Part shown: positions 46,741-58,060 of the stretch, in pieces
How positions within the stretch are numbered: the stretch's first letter is position 1
Layout: each line of letters begins with the position of its first letter
DNA from: Zhengitettix transpicula
Taxonomy: Eukaryota; Arthropoda; Insecta; Orthoptera; Tetrigidae
NCBI GenBank assembly: GCA_037074705.1
Contig: CM073590.1
Coordinates: 94,976,947-95,040,946 of the forward strand
Length of the DNA stretch: 64,000 nt
Reading direction: 5' to 3'
Position numbers and translations under genes: made by a program
The notes under the pieces: generated by a model
The model's input: the letters and a program-made list of their open reading frames with translations, nothing else
Told to the model about the DNA's origin: nothing
Database searches by the model: none

Positions 46741-46866
46741 CTACGTGGCGCACCTGTCGTTGACGCGCAACGTGAGAAGGTTCCGCAGGAATGCAGTGGA
46801 GTGCAGCGTCTGCGTGTGTCTGTCCTTTTTTGTTGGGCTGAGTGCTTCAGTCGGATCCATTAGCAT
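46741..46866 (-). CDS. Small candidate ORF below a CRE promoter
   Basis: On the minus strand an ATG at 46866 (in-frame TAA two codons upstream) opens 41 codons, with a second ATG at 46860: MLMDPTEALSPTKKDRHTQT then LHSTAFLRNLLTLRVNDRCA, stop at 46741. An AG/GTGCGC at about 46753 is a poor splice donor. The region is GC-rich. The neighbouring CRE pair lies upstream on the same strand. I recognise no family; this could be untranslated leader. Confidence 0.2.
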   Translation of the reverse strand: MLMDPTEALSPTKKDRHTQTLHSTAFLRNLLTLRVNDRCAT

Positions 46867-46899
46867 TCGCAATTAAACGGCGAGTGAGTGAGTTTTTGT

Positions 46900-47020
46900 T
46901 GGGCGACCTGACCGGCGTCTCCGAACGTGCGTTCGCGCCTGCAAACATTCCGTGACGTCACGGCCCTGATCGATCCCCGACTCATTTAAGCAGGTTAAAT
47001 ATAGAGCCGTGACGTCACTG
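46900..47020 (-). promoter_or_regulatory. GC-rich block with two CRE palindromes
   Basis: TGACGTCA occurs at 46953-46960, inside the 14-bp palindrome CCGTGACGTCACGG, and again at 47010-47017. Full CREs bind CREB/ATF bZIP factors in animals. On the minus strand a TCAG initiator-like GGTCAGGTC lies at 46913-46905, about 47 and 104 bases below the CRE centres, a plausible promoter spacing. There is no TATA box. On the plus strand a TCAGT at 46847 is an alternative start. Confidence 0.45.
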
Positions 47021-48477
47021 CTTCCTCGTACAACATACAATTAGCAATGAATGACTTATATGAAACGCACGCGCCAAATGCTTCTTGTATCAGTTTCTTG
47101 TCTCCAAACTTACGTAGGATAATAAAGTTTCCCACCTTCGCTCGAACATAAATTTTGCACTAAAATATTTTTTAATCATCAGTAACGTCGTATTGCACCG
47201 GATCTGCGACGTAAAATCCCTTCCGAGTACCGGCACCCTCTCCCCTCTCTGAAATGAATAATTAACGACCACGGCAATGCTCTAAATCAAACGTTTGGTT
47301 CTGGTACCTCGGTCGCCAACAGCGGACTTTCTATTTATACATTCAAATAGCGACTTCTGAAAAAAAAATAACTCGTTGGATTGAGAATTATTGTTTCTTG
47401 TAGTTGTTATTTACCTTATTTGGATGTGAAATAATCCGACTATAAAAATTAACAACTACGACATCATTTCAACATGGTTTCGCGAGCGCTAACATCAAAT
47501 CGACGGACTCGATTTATCATACTTTGTCGAATTACTTAACAGCCCGTTGTACTAACGTGCTTCTCATGTAATATATCGACTAACTGTTCATATCGTATTA
47601 TGTAATCAGGAAAAAGTTATAGCTGATGAATCACGCGTGATGATGACAACCTTTTTCATTCTTCAGTTTTACTGTTCTGAGAGTACCATGAATGGTCGTG
47701 TTTCAACAGTCACTATGTAGTGAGGTCGTAAGAAAATAATGCGCCTATCAAAAAACAAACTTAGGGAGGAAACTTACTAGTTTCAGTTATAAATCAATCT
47801 AGGAATACTGGTGAAGTAGACTCAATTTTCCCCAATAGTGTTTTCTTTCCTTCATGTACAAGTTAAACGAATAAGTGTTGCAGATGAGGCAAATTCATAA
47901 AATGATATAAATTTCTATTATAATCGTAAGATTGCTTACACGTAATTTTTCTTTCAAGATTCAGGTTCAAATGTCAATATTCGAAAAATAGTATTTAAGG
48001 TTTAATATATGTCTTTATTCAGTATTAGTATTTTATATCCACGAAATATGATGCGGTGTGTGTTAGTGCATTACAAAATCAGAATTTTGATTTAAATTTT
48101 GCTACTGTAAATTAGATTCGGAAAAATACTATGATCTTATGGGAGGAATTCATTGCCGTTGGCCCGCCATTGCAGTTCACATCGAATTCCGTTATTACTT
48201 AATTTATTACTTTTAAATATTAACAATTAAAATTTACCATTGTTTACTAAGAAGTATTATGACGCATCAATCTTAATTGATGCAATATTAAATTGAACAT
48301 TTATTTTTTAGACGATGGGTCAACAAACATTTCAGATTATCGACTACCAAAAAATCTTCAAAACATCTTATCAAGCCCAAAAATATTCTTTTTATAGGTT
48401 TATTTATGTGCATGAAAATAATAAAATCGTTTACTATTTAATGTTTTATTTTTTCAATTTTACAATGACTAATATAT
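47021..48477. other. No recognised gene or repeat
   Basis: AT-rich with a few GC-richer patches (47200-47260, 47480-47520). No frame shows a recognisable motif. Confidence 0.4.
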
Positions 48478-48479
48478 GC

Positions 48480-48660
48480 TGTAGTGTAGCTGTCAGCGTC
48501 ACCGTCTCGTATAACATATGCCCCCAGTTCGAATCGCAGTATGGGCATGGTTGTTTGTTTTCATCATGATCAGAAAAACTGGGGTTAAGGCTCAAGCGGA
48601 ATGTGTCATGGAAGATGACAGTCTGTCCTGGTAGTAATTGACTATAGAGCCACAGAAAAA
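48480..48660 (+). mobile_element. tRNA-derived SINE, second family
   Basis: AGTGTAGCTGTCAGCGTCAC (A-box region, from 48483) and AGTTCGAATCGC (B box, 48526-48537), followed by a body ending in AGAAAAAATAAGG and a short AT tract. The A-box region resembles the minus-strand SINE at 60.3 kb (GTGTAGGGGTCAGCGTTAC). Confidence 0.6.
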
Positions 48661-49640
48661 ATAAGGATATATATATATATAACAAATTTATAATTGTTTT
48701 TATGATTGACAGTCATTACCAACGGGACTAATGGGCTAAGGAATATTGGGCTTAAAATTAGGATGCTTTAAACTTAAATCACCCCGGAATTCCACATTCT
48801 ACTTATTGATCTGCCTGGTTTAAATAACTCTAACCTGGCTGTAACCAGATTCGACAGTTTACGAGCTTGTTTATATTGTTGAGAAACTGCTCAATGATAG
48901 ATTTACAAAATCATATTTTTCCAAATTGATGGAAACAGTATTGAAAACATTTAATATGAGTATCTTTGTGATTTGTTAATTAATTTTTCTAATGACTAAC
49001 CCGAATCAACCCCCAATATTGTTATATCAACACTAAGGGGTTAGTGAAGGCCACAATAGCGACGCCTTTCTCATGAGTTTCTTAAATGTTATTTTTATTC
49101 ACTCCTGAAATTGATGACACCAAGTAAAGCAAAAAACCATCTACATTTAAGGGCAAAAACCAATTATTTTACACCGTAAAAAAGGAAATGTATATATGAG
49201 ACTATCGAAAAAGATTGTTTTTAAACGGATAAACCATATTCATCTCGTTTGGGACAAAGAGAAGCTGCGAGGTGAGAGCTGGCCATGACCTAAATAAGGC
49301 CCAATGCAGCATAAGCCAAAAAAAGGGCAGAAAAATTGCGGCAGCCGGGCCAAGAAGCGACACCGGTTCCTCCTGTTTCGAATTACAGATGTAATATTAT
49401 CGTTTATATTCATTCAGTCTACAACTTAATATATAGAATTTTTTTGAACCATCGAAAGGGATTAGCAATGAACGTATAACATATATCTCTGACCTAATGA
49501 CAAACTCCAATCAATATTTCAATTATTACGAATCGAAGATCGGAAACGAACAGTTAATTTAATATTTAAATTGTTACTAATATTAATTTTTAATAAAAAA
49601 CTGTATAATCTTAAAGTGTTATAAATAAATGGCCTTAAGT
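48661..49640. other. No recognised gene; GC-richer patch at 49.25-49.38 kb
   Basis: The patch (GAGAGCTGGCCATGACCTAA, GCGGCAGCCGGGCCAAGAAG) may be an old repeat but matches nothing else in the window. Confidence 0.35.
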
Positions 49641-49649
49641 CAAAAAAGT

Positions 49650-49985
49650 TATTAAAGTTTATTGCAAAAAAAATTAAATTCTCAACGACGTTTCGTCCTA
49701 TACTCGACAGGTAAGACAATTTTTAATACGTTTGCATAAAATCCAAGAGTAAAATTTATTCAGTCCTGAAAATAGCACACCATGTGCAACACTGAAATTG
49801 AATTTAAAGACAGAAAATAGTTAAAGTAGTGGAAAATAGTGAAAGAGTAAAATTTAAAGGGCAAGGTTCTGCTGCCATTAAATTTTAGTCTTGGATTGTA
49901 TACAAAAAATATTAAAAATTGTCATACCTGGTAAGGTCCTAGAAAATGACGAAACGTCGTGAAATAATATTTGTTTTGCAATAAA
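49650..49985. mobile_element. Inverted pair of PLE-type ends
   Basis: The left arm (TTATTGCAAAAAAAATTAAA, then CAACGACGTTTCGTCC at about 49682) and right arm (GACGAAACGTCGTG at 49949, then TTTGCAATAAAATTTAT) are inverted copies about 250 bp apart. Each holds the GAAACGTCG half of a hammerhead-like core. The CTGANGA half is degraded to CCTGTCGAG and CCTGGTAAG. No coding sequence lies between. Confidence 0.45.
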
Positions 49986-50062
49986 ATTTATAATTACTTT
50001 TCTGACTCAAGGAAAATATTATATTGTAATAAAGTCAGATCTTATTTCATCATTACATCAGG

Positions 50063-50510
50063 GAGCTATATTTGGAGACGCCTTCTTCTCTCTCTAGTTT
50101 TTTTAACTAAGGTTCCCATAAGCCGAGGCACTTCAGTCAGTTTTGAGGGGTGTACGTTCAGGGGTCACAGACCTTGGACATAGGGTAATAGATATATCTC
50201 TGTTCCCGTTGGAACAGTCGGCCAGCTGTATCCTAAACTGGTCGAGGAACGGAAAAGGAAATGCTGCATACCCACAGAAAATCTTCTCCCGCCATCGACA
50301 GACGTGGGACAAGTACCAAGTTCCCGACCTATCTCACGTTGGATTTTTAGGCGAATTGCCGGGTAGGATCCTTAAATCGTAGCCCGTGGGGCCTCATTAG
50401 CCCTCCCTCTTCTCTTCCGCAACCCTTCTTTCAAATCCCTTCCTGTGCTATTAAATGGTAGTTGCCACCACGTGGATTACCCACAAGTAGTCTGTTACTC
50501 TAAAAAATAA
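50063..50510 (+). mobile_element. Family A copy, nearly full length
   Basis: From GGAGACGCCTTCTTCTCTC through CTAAGGTTCCCATAAGCCGA, GGAACAGTCGGCCAGCTG, CGCCATCGACAGACGTGGG, GGGTAGGATCCTTAAATCGT and GTAGTTGCCACCACGTGG to TTACTCTAAAAAATAAGC. The 70- and 79-codon plus frames inside are accidental. Confidence 0.7.
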
Positions 50511-53500
50511 GCATTGTATTATAAATACATTTGAAATCTTGTTCGAGACCTGATTGTAACGCAGTATGGTTTAAATTCTCAGAGTAGAAAATGACTTTAA
50601 ATGAGAAGCTCAGTTAATTATGGCTTTTATACTAATTAGAATAAAGAAGTAGCTAATTAACAGCTAAAATTGAGCGATTATATAAATAACTCACATTTAG
50701 CGTTTATTTTTAATTATAATATTACTTTATGAAGATTCAAATATATAAATGTTTCATATTTAAATTTTTGTGTTCTGTAATTAAAGGAATAAGTACCTGC
50801 TTTTATAATATATCCAGTTATTATTTAAAACTTTCTCATTTTGACATAGGTATTTTTCTTTATTTTCTTATTTTACATGAATGAAATGTAAATTGAAATG
50901 TGAATTTTATTACAGGAATGTGCGAAAAATTTTATGCATTGAAAGGGTCTCAGAAAAGCCTTAAACATCTCGGTGATATGAATTTGAAATTACTGACAAA
51001 GAGTGGAAAATTTTCCGTTGTGAATGGCAATGTAACTTTTACAAATCCGTAAACAGTGACTGAGGTATTTACACAAACATAATATGCCACGCTACGATAT
51101 GTTTTAATGTCACTTGCGTGCTGTGTATATTCAGTAATTGATAATCCAAATAGCTAGCGCTTAATAGAGGCCTGATCAATCAGTTGTCGGCAATTGTACC
51201 GTGATTGTTATGATATCATTCATTAGCTGGTTATCATATACTCGGTTAAAATTGAATATATTAACAAATTAAGCAGGCGACAACAGCTCCACCGCTCTGC
51301 ACAAACTATTTATATTTACACTCGTTGCTCATTTTATAAACATAACAGATGCGCTTTCGGCCAGAGGTAGCATTTATTGCTTCGTTCTCGGCATTGTATA
51401 TAGATAAAACTAAAAGCCAGTAACTTTTTACTTCACTTAATAAAATAATTCATAATTTTAATTTGATTTAATAAAAATCTTAGAGGGAGTCAAATTAATC
51501 CAAATCGGACCAATGCGTCACTTGCAGTTAATAAATGAGTGTTTTTAAGAGTGTAATCTAAGAAAATTATATACAAGAATTTCGTAGATAAGTTCAGCGA
51601 TGCAATATGTCATGATTTAAAAATTGCGTAAATAAATTAATATCATTCTCATAAAGAAGTATTTTTGATCTGAGTTATTTCTTACGATACTTATGAAGAG
51701 GGATTAAAACTTTTCTTTTAATCTTTTCATCCATATGTGTGCAATTAGAGTATTTATCTTACGCCACCAGGAAATGCTGAATATAGCAGCGAGTGTTACG
51801 CTCATTTTCCACTTCCTTATATGAGAGAACATGTTTCAGAATGATAACAAACGATAAGAATCACTGAGAAAGATATGAAAGCGGTGACACTAAAAGTCTT
51901 GGGCACATTTACTGGAACCTGTTTACGCACGTTAGCTGCGAAGCGACGGTCGCAAGGTGTGGAGTTTGCATGGTCATTTATGCGAGTTTTGTCCCTTAAA
52001 TTTCCAACTTCAGGTATTTCCACAAATCACATGCAATCCACTCGCAACAGGTGAGCAACGTTTGGCGGAATGCTAACCATTTCCTAGAAGCAGGTTAGGC
52101 TAGAATGCTGGTTGGCTTTCTCTGCCCAAGCGCCGTAGATCGATCCGCCTGGGTCTGTGTGATTCTAGAAGCTTCGGACCTCTCAGGACTATGATATGAT
52201 CTATTCTCACATAAAGGTACCCAAGAAATGCTTTCAATATGAAATTCACCATTGATGCGACATGACCAACAGTTCAAATAAAAGTATCTTTTAACTTTTG
52301 GATTGTTTATTAGTACTCGTAAAGTGTCAGATCAACCAATCGCAAGAGGCCGAAATTCCTTTAGGAGTTTTTTAAAAAATTGTTCAGAAAAATTATTATA
52401 TCGTTTTCTTTTCTTGTGTGTTCACGTCCTTCATGAGTTATGACTTACATTTGAAAATTTGTTGTAATAGGAAGTAATTACTAACGTATCCACTGTGAAC
52501 ATCTTTTTGACCACTCTGGAAACAAAGAGTCATTTCTTTCGTTGGATTTTATAATTATATTTCTGACGAATTATCATCATAATCGACATTTTAACACATT
52601 TATCTAAATGAATTGGCATATAATTACGCATTCTTCCGCTCTGACAATATCTCCGTTTTTATTTGAATTGAGCTGCTTTAATTCATTTAACCCCTGCCAT
52701 GTTCTGAATGGTAATCTTTTAACCTATCGTAAGATCATGGGATCCAGTTCAGAACTCTCGTCATTCCTGTCCGTGTGTTCTGCACACTGTAGTAGCGTAT
52801 AAATAGCATTCAGTGCATTTTTTACTGTCTCGCTATTTCTCATACCCCATCTGATTATTACTAATCTGAACACGGCTCGTTGCATTCTTCTTTGTGTAAC
52901 TTGAATTTTTTGGTACATCGAGTAATTGATCAAGTCATAATCGTACTGATATTCTTAAAATTTGTTACAATTGCATCCAATTTAAGATTGATTTTTTTTG
53001 TTGGAAACTGACATTAAAAATTATTTCGCATGAATTTAGTGCCCGACATACACATGCTGATCCATAGTGTTATATTTATATAGTATATGCTTTTGTTTAC
53101 TGATCTTGTGAAACAGCAGTTCAATATCATTACTACAGATGAGATGTAGTACCTCTTACCACATTTGCTTTGTCGCAGTATATCCATTGTTTCCCAATTC
53201 AAAGACTAATAAGCCATACAATTTAAATTGTAATGTTTACAAATGCTAATTCATTTTCAAAATGCAGTCAATGTGCATTGTTAAAGATATTACCACGTGC
53301 CTGAAGCTTACAATCGTAGAATTAAATAAAATTCGTCTTGGAACACATTTCGTTTTCAAAACTACAGTGATCAGTCAATTTTTTTGCAATTATTTTCATA
53401 GTTTGCTTTGATTAATAGAGTTTCTGATGTCTGTACGCACGTTGAAAAGTAGTGAAAAAGATTGTTATACGAATAAATATAATTAAAATAATCTTATTTC

Positions 53501-54843
53501 TATTACATTGATGTAACTGACATTAAAATTTAATAATATATAACGATCAAGGACTCACTTAAGAATAAATTATAATAAAAAATTAGATATATTAACAATT
53601 CCTTATAAAATACTTCACTTCTTCAACAATCCGTGGTCCTCATCAGGTGTGTAGTGTTTGTTTATAATTACTTCATAACTTGACACATTGGTAGTTAAGC
53701 ATTATTAACTTATTTCTATGAGATTAGTAAACTAAATTCGTACGTTGAGTACCGTCAGTATTGTATTTTAACCATTTCTGGTTTCTGTAACGACAGTTAA
53801 TAAAATTTCTGCAAAATTGCGGGCATTGGCACCTTTCTTGCGAAAACAGTGCACAGTAATTTAAATATATCATTCCTTTACTTTGGCGTTTACTGTTTCG
53901 ATAATTCACAGGTATTTGAAATTATTCAATTTTTAACTGTGTGACGTTCTGTCTTTAGCCTTATTGACCTATATTCATCACATTTTTCATACTCTTTATA
54001 TGGATCTCCCTTTCCCCAATTATGCGATAACTGTGCTATTACGCATATACTACAGCCCAAAATATTCAAAAGACCACTGTAAGTATACAATCTTGTGTAA
54101 AGTTCCTAATAACCAGATCACCTGATCCTGATCCTCAAAATTCTCAAACGAAAAGATGTGCACAATTTTATGACTTCAAAACCGTTAAGTGATAGGTGAC
54201 GACTATCGAAACTCATAATTGACATTTTTCTGGATAGTATTATATCATACCATAACGTGTACGTTGCTTAAACCAGATTTAAAGTATTGGAATTTTTTCA
54301 ACGGTGCTTGCGGAAAACAATTCTCAAGCTGTATGATGATATTGACATCATATCTAAAGCCATATAAGTATTATGTCTGAGAATATTTATGGGATAAAGA
54401 CAATACAACTGTTCTGCATCTCATGAAATTTTTCACGAAATTGATTTCAAATGTTTTTTGGTGTTCATTCATTAGTAAATATTAAAATTTCTGTGAAAAT
54501 CCTAAAAAGAACTTGGTTCATCATGTATCAAGGAAAAGTTTGAGAACATCCTGGATATATTGTGGAGTTAGTACTCATTGGGCATTTGTTTAGAAACAAA
54601 TGAAGGCCGAGGTCCTGAGGTGTTAAGACTCCTCCTTCCCAATATTTTATAATTAACGTGATAGAAACCCGAATCACAGATGAAGTTTCTTTGGTAATCG
54701 TGGTATGACTTGTACACGATCTCAACCAGTTTTGGAATAAATCTCACAATTTGATGCTAAGAATACGTATTCCTCATTGTCAAGAGCGAGAAAGAGTGAA
54801 AAAAATACGAATTATGAATGACATATCAAATTCTCTACAGTGC
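50511..54843. other. 4.3 kb of unrecognised, mostly AT-rich DNA
   Basis: No gene is supported. A more balanced patch at 52095-52277 has a 60-codon minus frame (HSPERSEASRITQTQADRST) of unknown origin. Nothing in this stretch matches the window's repeat families. Confidence 0.4.
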
Positions 54844-55137
54844 CTACGTAAGCACATGTTGTGAAGAAAGCTGTTGAGTTTGGTTTGTAAGAGTCGAAAT
54901 GACTTGTGAGGTCTTGATCAGGTTGTTTCTGTGCAAATTCAGACGCTTAGCATAGTGCGGGGCTGGCGAGGCGCCCTGTACGAGCAGGAGGTCGCCGATC
55001 GATTCGCGACCGGCCGCGTTCTGGCGGCACAGAGAGCCGCTTAAAACAACCACGCTCCCTTCTCCCCATACACTAATCAACAATAGTACAAACTTGCGAG
55101 GCTGCTTAAAAACGTCTCTCCAACAACAGGTTATCAT
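54844..55137 (-). CDS. GC-rich island with 97-codon frame, candidate exon
   Basis: A GC- and CpG-rich core (about 54950-55050) stands out from AT-rich flanks. On the minus strand it reads GSLCRQNAAGRESIGDLLLV then QGASPAPHYAKRLNL within a 97-codon frame that begins with a hydrophobic run and ends in an AT-rich polar tail. I recognise no domain. It may be an exon, a promoter island or an old insertion. Confidence 0.2.
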   Translation of the reverse strand: MITCCWRDVFKQPRKFVLLLISVWGEGSVVVLSGSLCRQNAAGRESIGDLLLVQGASPAPHYAKRLNLHRNNLIKTSQVISTLTNQTQQLSSQHVLT

Positions 55138-55660
55138 ATAAATCTTCCGTCTTATTAACTAAATGTGCCAAAATTCGCACAGTGGCGTCACGAAAAGTTT
55201 AGTCATACGCAGGCCTACATCAAAGAAAGATAAGGAAAGATTACATTTATTACAGAGGGAATTAAGTCTTTTGCTTAAAAAAAACATGTCCATGCTTGAG
55301 TAGTGATGGCAAGAAAATAGATTGAAACACCGTACGAAAATAGAGGCAAGAGACAGGAACAACAAATTGAAACTGAATTAACTTCTGTGGAGTTTCAGCC
55401 TATTGGTGCTAAAAAGCGGATTAAAAAGAGAATAAGTGAATTTATTAATAGGAACTCCATCAGGTCGAGTACAAAATTCTGACAAACGCCCGATACACGT
55501 TTCCCCGATGACAATATCCCGATTGATGTTAGCCCGTCAGGTCATTATCCCGATGGGTAATTTCCCCAAATTGTGCGTTTTACGAAATAAAGCATAATAA
55601 TAAGAATAGAACACTTAATATGCTAGTATCTTTTCACACATAATTATTATTGTAAATTAA
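55138..55660. other. Nothing recognised
   Basis: Mixed sequence with no supported gene. CCCGATGACAATATCCCGAT near 55502 is a local repeated motif (CCCGAT-TAT/ATT) without a known role; related GGGATAATGACC strings appear at 58131. Confidence 0.3.
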
Positions 55661-55663
55661 GGT

Positions 55664-56000
55664 ATTAATTAATGCGTGGAGCAATTTCAACAAAACTTGG
55701 TAAACGTGTCATCATCCAGGAACAAACTCTGTCGTTTTAAGACAAATCAAGCACCCCTGTGGGTGAATCGGCGAAAACGGCATATTGGCGTCGAATAAAT
55801 AGTTCACGGGGTCGGTCACATTCATAGCGCCACTCTTGACGATTTAGTCTCTAAATTCAACACCTAAAGGGTTGGTGAACACCTCTAGCGGTAGGGCTGG
55901 AATGGGATGACAAAAATAATACAATAACGACCGGGATTTGAGTTTAATCCGGAGTTATGGTAGTCGTTCAGTTTAATTATGACTGAATAATAAAACATGG
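55664..56000 (+). mobile_element. Family B copy
   Basis: AATGCGTGGAGCAATTTCAA, AAACTTGGTAAAC, AATCAAGCACCCCTGTGGGT and ACGACCGGGATTTGAGTTTA then ATCCGGAGTTATGG align with 25848-26310. It forms an inverted pair with the copy at 56195. Confidence 0.55.
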
Positions 56001-56194
56001 TGGCTGACGTAAATAATTGGGACATATATATAATTTCAATAAAACCAAAATCTGTCATATAGGCATATAAAATACCTGAGGTAAAGTATAATCATTAAAA
56101 ATTATATTGTGTTCAGAAAGTCGTTTCATTTGAATGAAGTGCAATTAATTGAAGTGCAGAGAGGTAGCATACAAATGTAGAACCTTGCATTTAG

Positions 56195-56415
56195 TTTGCG
56201 TGGTAGTTAACCTTTATTAGTAGGTTATCAGCGCCTACCATAACCCCGGATTTGACATAGATCTCGGTCGTTATCGCATTATTTTTTCATCCTAACAACC
56301 CCCACATACTCGCAGGATTGGAAGAGTTGTCTTAAATCCGTAGAGTTTGTTCGTGGATCGTAAGCATCAGGTGTACCCATTTTGGTTGAAATTGTTCCAC
56401 GCAGTAATTTATAAC
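56195..56415 (-). mobile_element. Family B copy, inverted
   Basis: ACCATAACCCCGGATTTGAC, ATCTCGGTCGTTATCGCATT and AATTGTTCCACGCAGTAATT are the complement of the preceding copy. Its arms are separated by about 190 bp. Confidence 0.55.
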
Positions 56416-56519
56416 TTAAGTTTAATAACAATCACGCACATATTAAATATTCATATGAAAAATTTACGTCTGATTGAAAATTAAAAATAAGAAAGGTAAC
56501 CAAATACAGACAAAAGAAG

Positions 56520-56906
56520 TTGCTAAGAAGAGCCTAAGCGAAAGAAAATTGTCCTCTCAAGTCAATACTTTAAATAATAATCATCCCAACTTACAATTCA
56601 TCCATGAACCTAAATTGAACCAATCTCTTAATTTTCTTGATGTCACGGTATTAATTCTAAATATTTCAATTCTCACCAATTGGTTCAGAAAACCTACATA
56701 CTTTGGGTGTGTTATCAATTTTATTTCTGATCATCCTCCAAACCAAAATAGCTGTGGTATACAATTTTGTAGGCAGAGCTATATTACGTTCTAACACCCA
56801 AGTCCCATCAACACATCATATTGTCTGGAATATTTCAATCTTTAATGAGTACCCTTTAAATTTTATTAATAAACACATAAACAATAGATTGAACAAAATC
56901 CAATAA
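56520..56906 (+). pseudogene. PLE reverse-transcriptase C-terminal (thumb) relic
   Basis: The first frame reads LNNNHPNLQFIHEPKLNQSL, NFLDVTV, TNWFRKPTYFG and FISDHPPNQN, a pattern found just after the catalytic motifs in PLE polymerases (LNFLD...I.R....W.RKPT..GR.INF.S.HP..QK). A frameshift near 56735 moves the continuation to another frame: QTKIAVVYNFVGRAILRS, then INKHINNRLNKI and a TAA at 56904-56906. Confidence 0.7.
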
Positions 56907-56933
56907 CCCACTGTCACTCGTCCCCAATCACCT

Positions 56934-57463
56934 CAATCCAAATGCTTTTTTTAGGGCAACAGGTTACATGAGGGTAATCCACGTTGGGCAACTCCCCTTT
57001 AATAGCATAGGAAGGGATTTGAAAGGGGGTATGCGGAAGGGTAGAGGAAGGTAGCCAAGGGTTTACTAGGTCCCCCGGGCTATATTTTAAGGATCCTACC
57101 CGGCATTCGCCTAAAGAAATGCAGGGAGAACCCTAGAAAAACCTGCATCAGATAGGTCGGGCATTGGGTACTTGTCCCACGCCCTTCCGATAGCGGGAGA
57201 GGAGTTTGCTGTGGGGACGCAACATTCCCTTCTCCGTGCCTCGACCAGTTTAGGAGGCAGCTGGCCGACTATTCCAATGGGAATAGCGGACAACTTTTAC
57301 CGTATGCCCAAGGTCTGTGACCCCGGATCATACACTTCTCAGAACAGGCCGAGGTGCCTCGGCTTGTGAGAACCTTAGTTCAAAAACGGAGAGGAAAAGG
57401 CATCCCCAAAGGTAGCCCCTTCGAATCTCTCCTACAAGGTTCTGCCTTTTTCCAATCCAAATG
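56934..57463 (-). mobile_element. Family A element with 11-bp target duplication
   Basis: CAATCCAAATG at 56934-56944 and 57453-57463 flanks a 508-bp copy that is therefore full length or nearly so. On the minus strand it starts GAAAAAGGCAGAACCTTGTA and ends with TGTTGCCCTAAAAAAAG. The A-rich 3' end plus target duplication indicate retroposition by a LINE or PLE machinery. No A box/B box pair is evident, so it is not a typical tRNA SINE, and it has no coding capacity. Confidence 0.8.
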
Positions 57464-57902
57464 TTTTCTCGGACGTCCTTATTGCAAATGTCTGCATCAC
57501 AAATTCGTCCAAACTTTTAAAGAATATCAAATAACCATCATTGACAGATCTTCCAATACTCTTTCCTTCTTGATTAATAACCACAAGGACCCACTTGACA
57601 CCTGCAGCAAACACTGTGTTGTTTACAATATCTCTTGCTCTAATTGTAATACCTGCTACATAGGGCAAACAAAATGTTCCCTTAATACCCGTATCAAGGA
57701 GAATATGTCTAATATCAAACTATACATGGATAAACAATCTGTAGTCTCCAAAAATATCATCAAAATTCATTCGAAACTTTCATTAGATTGGACAAATGCT
57801 AAGATTTTAGACGTTTACGCTAGGAGCAATTCCAGACTTACACGAAACTCAACAATTGCTACGATCCCTTATTGTTACGCTAACCTTTCTGCTTTCCCAT
57901 AG
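57453..57902 (+). pseudogene. PLE GIY-YIG endonuclease region
   Basis: The open frame enters PLE sequence at about 57453 and ends at 57902; upstream residues (57354-57452) come from the family A insertion. Seen in order: CFLGRPYCKCLHHKFVQTFK, a linker with DRSSNTLSFLINN, then CVVYNISCSNCNTCYIGQT with Y-x-I (GIY position) and YIG, then SLNTRIKEN carrying the conserved Arg, and a tail SLDWTNAKILDVYARSN. The Cys pair between GIY and YIG is the PLE-type zinc-finger insert. The nuclease would nick target DNA for priming. The His of the usual KEH motif is replaced here by Asn. Confidence 0.8.
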
Positions 57903-57965
57903 TCGTTGCGTTTTCTTCGCTTTTGAGTTTTGTCAACTGAATTGTACAATTGTACTCTTCTTAGG

Positions 57966-58001
57966 ACCTGAAGAAAGGCACAAGGATCTCAGAAACGTAG
58001 T
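57966..58001 (+). ncRNA. Hammerhead-like motif at PLE 3' end
   Basis: CCTGAAGAAAGG gives the full C-U-G-A-A-G-A core; AGAAACGTAGTG follows 16 bases later. The stem II helix is weak in this copy; the sister copy at 3.83 kb keeps GGGA/TCCC. Probably inactive. Confidence 0.35.
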
Positions 58002-58060
58002 GTCGTATATTTATTATCACTTCTTTTGTCTGAACTTGGGAGTCTTTCTTCTTATTATAT

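Larger units (their letters stand above)
56457..58060 (+). mobile_element. Penelope-like element, 5'-truncated, interrupted
   Basis: This is the best PLE copy in the window. Order: leader shared with 3372-3432; polymerase thumb relic (56520-56906); family A insertion (56945-57452); GIY-YIG nuclease region (57453-57902); 3' tail with hammerhead-like motif (57966-58001) and AGTGTCGTATATTTATTATC. The reverse-transcriptase catalytic core is absent, so it cannot move by itself. PLEs are defined by a reverse transcriptase joined to a C-terminal GIY-YIG domain. Confidence 0.75.

Noticed and set aside
57354..57452. N-terminal third of the 182-codon frame as part of a native protein
   Set aside because: These codons come from the inserted family A sequence; only codons from about 57453 belong to the PLE.
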